The notes under the pieces were generated by a model that was not told the DNA's origin, did not search any database, and saw nothing but the letters and a program-made list of their open reading frames with translations. The position numbers were made by a program, and so were the translations under genes. Source: RHLJ01 sp040222455 (lineage in GTDB: Bacteria; Bacteroidota; Rhodothermia; Balneolales; Balneolaceae). Taken from it: a stretch of 64,000 nt of DNA. The DNA lies in NCBI GenBank assembly GCA_040222455.1, contig JAVKDD010000027.1, positions 124,001 to 188,000 on the forward strand, given 5' to 3'. Below, in pieces: positions 62,942-64,000 of this stretch. Positions within the stretch are counted from its first letter, which is position 1; each line of letters starts with the position of its first letter.

Positions 62942-63655
62942 TTATCTCATTTCAATTTCTTTAATAATTTCTTCTGCTTGAGATTTAAAAGTTACTAACT
63001 CAGGTAGGAAAACATCATAAGTTAGAAAGTAAGCGTTTGCTACACGGTTTTTATAATCCACATCCGATAAAGCATATTCAATAAATCCATCAATATTAGT
63101 TCTGGATATAAAACTGTACCACCAGGAATAAGTATTTTTCCAGTGGAAGTAATTGTCTTCGAAATCTTTGGATCGGAATTCATCATCTACTTTAATTTCA
63201 AGTAGACGTTCGGTATAGAAATCTACAATTTGTGACGCTAAGCTATCTTGAATATTTTCGCTATGACTTCGAAATTCACTTAGTAGATTTAAGCCTCTTT
63301 TATCGAACGAAACTTCGGGATAGCCTAAAATCAAAAAAGGTGCTCGTGCATACTTGAAATAATCCTCTCTTGTAAGTGAATCACCTAAAACTTTTAGATA
63401 AAGGTGTTTGGTGTTGTCATGAAACTCCATCACTCTGTCAATATCCTTTATATCATTCTCCAAATCCGTTTTAACTATGGCATAGATATTTAATAGCTCA
63501 GTTCGACTTTTTTTCTGCTCATTCCAATTGTTTAATGAAACGGCAATAAGTATACCGATAACAACCAAAACGATTTCTCCAACTCCGTAAGCTACATAGC
63601 TTAATGATCCATTTGAGTGATTACTATTTTTTCTCAATTTTCTAAGAAAGTTCAT
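62942..63655 (-). CDS. DUF6090 family membrane-anchored protein
   Basis: 237 residues with the same layout as the protein at 51662-52426: basic head, one helix (about 21-40, VAYGVGEIVLVVIGILIAVS), then LNNWNEQKK and a charged helical domain. The family signature GEIVLVVIGILIA is close to identical between the two, while the distal domains differ strongly. Function is unknown. Here it is not beside attC-like sites. Confidence 0.82.
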   Translation of the reverse strand: MNFLRKLRKNSNHSNGSLSYVAYGVGEIVLVVIGILIAVSLNNWNEQKKSRTELLNIYAIVKTDLENDIKDIDRVMEFHDNTKHLYLKVLGDSLTREDYFKYARAPFLILGYPEVSFDKRGLNLLSEFRSHSENIQDSLASQIVDFYTERLLEIKVDDEFRSKDFEDNYFHWKNTYSWWYSFISRTNIDGFIEYALSDVDYKNRVANAYFLTYDVFLPELVTFKSQAEEIIKEIEMR

Positions 63656-63817
63656 TCATTTTAATAATGTGTTGTCGAAATTTTTGAACAAGAATCTCGG
63701 TAAAAAACCTAAGAGTTAAAAACTATTTAGGAGTTCAATCAGTCTTACTGTAATAACATTTTTTATGTACTTATATAGAGGTAATTTTTCCTCGAACTAA
63801 ACAGAATTGATAATTAG

Positions 63818-64000
63818 GTGATTTTAAATAACTCCTCAATTCGCTTTAAGAGATAATCAAACAAATAAAGAGAAAAGCTTAATCGTAATCTTAATGCTAC
63901 TTACATTTGGAACAGCAGAAACAGTTTATGCTCAAGGGCAACGATCACCTAGGGGTCAAAATCAAATCGACGTAAAAGAAATAGTGAAAGAGCAAAAGAA
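63818..64000 (+). CDS. 5' part of an exported protein, cut by the window edge
   Basis: The frame is open from a GTG at 63818 (stop at 63815-63817) to the end. It encodes NKEKSLIVILMLLTFGTA followed by a probable cleavage site VYAQ, then QGQRSPRGQNQ and a Lys/Glu-rich stretch. This is a signal peptide and the start of a mature, polar protein. The start codon is uncertain: GTG at 63818 gives a long polar lead, ATG at 63893 would shorten the hydrophobic core too much, and other starts are non-canonical. Family unknown. Confidence 0.5.

Overview
The window looks like a chromosomal segment of a Balneolaceae-type bacterium (Balneolota, close to Bacteroidota/Rhodothermota). The DNA is AT-rich. Several exported proteins end in a type IX secretion (T9SS) tail of the form QNYPNPFNPST, a PorV-like outer-membrane protein is present, the E2 and E1 parts of 2-oxoglutarate dehydrogenase are fused (Kgd type), DUF6090 proteins recur, and two carotenoid genes (a CrtI-like oxidoreductase and a CrtY-like cyclase) are present. 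Strong Shine-Dalgarno sequences are mostly missing, as is usual in this group. No rRNA, tRNA or CRISPR array was seen.

Layout. 1-3300: end of a SnoaL-like gene, a membrane protein, an Lnt-like N-acyltransferase and a Crp/Fnr regulator. 3460-10027 (minus): a cellobiose/cellulose operon made of a degenerate-Nudix (NrtR-like) regulator, a GPH sugar symporter, cellobiose phosphorylase (GH94) and a GH9 lipoprotein endoglucanase, followed upstream by an aldose-epimerase-like gene. 11225-16552: a small outer-membrane-type protein, a second Crp/Fnr regulator, a VWA lipoprotein and a secreted endonuclease I with a lamin-tail domain and a T9SS tail. 16966-19097: a sulfide:quinone oxidoreductase-like flavoprotein with DsrC-like and DsrE2-like sulfur carriers. 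19206-22850: kgd. 23284-27558: CrtI-like oxidoreductase, two rhomboid proteases, ispG.

27853-46675 (plus) is a starch/maltodextrin locus: TonB-dependent receptor, 1205-residue T9SS-type surface protein, PorV-like protein, carbohydrate-binding-like T9SS protein, LacI regulator, three GH13 enzymes (one with a T9SS tail, two lipoproteins) and an SLC45-type sugar symporter. There is no SusD. Two cre-like LacI operators precede the receptor gene. The likely logic is surface hydrolysis, TonB import, periplasmic trimming by the lipoprotein amylases, and proton-coupled uptake.

46912-51357: thioredoxin-fold protein without its cysteines, PabC-like lyase, folC, rho. 51358-54941 is accessory DNA: a dispersed palindromic repeat, DUF6090-type genes, a quinone-oxidoreductase-like gene and a decayed tyrosine recombinase transcribed away from them. 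Gene ends carry attC-like sites whose boundary heptamers pair with the start of the same cassette, so this looks like a relict integron-like array.

55019-64000: long-form dCTP deaminase with a small Fe-S protein, rsmE, sigZ, a previously unlisted 41-residue peptide with 14 cysteines just upstream of sigZ, a TfoX-domain protein, PEGA lipoprotein, flavodoxin-fold protein, crtY-like cyclase overlapping a nitrilase gene, threonine aldolase, another DUF6090 protein, and the start of an exported protein cut by the window edge. The strongest candidates for something undescribed are the metallothionein-like peptide with SigZ and the integron-like array.
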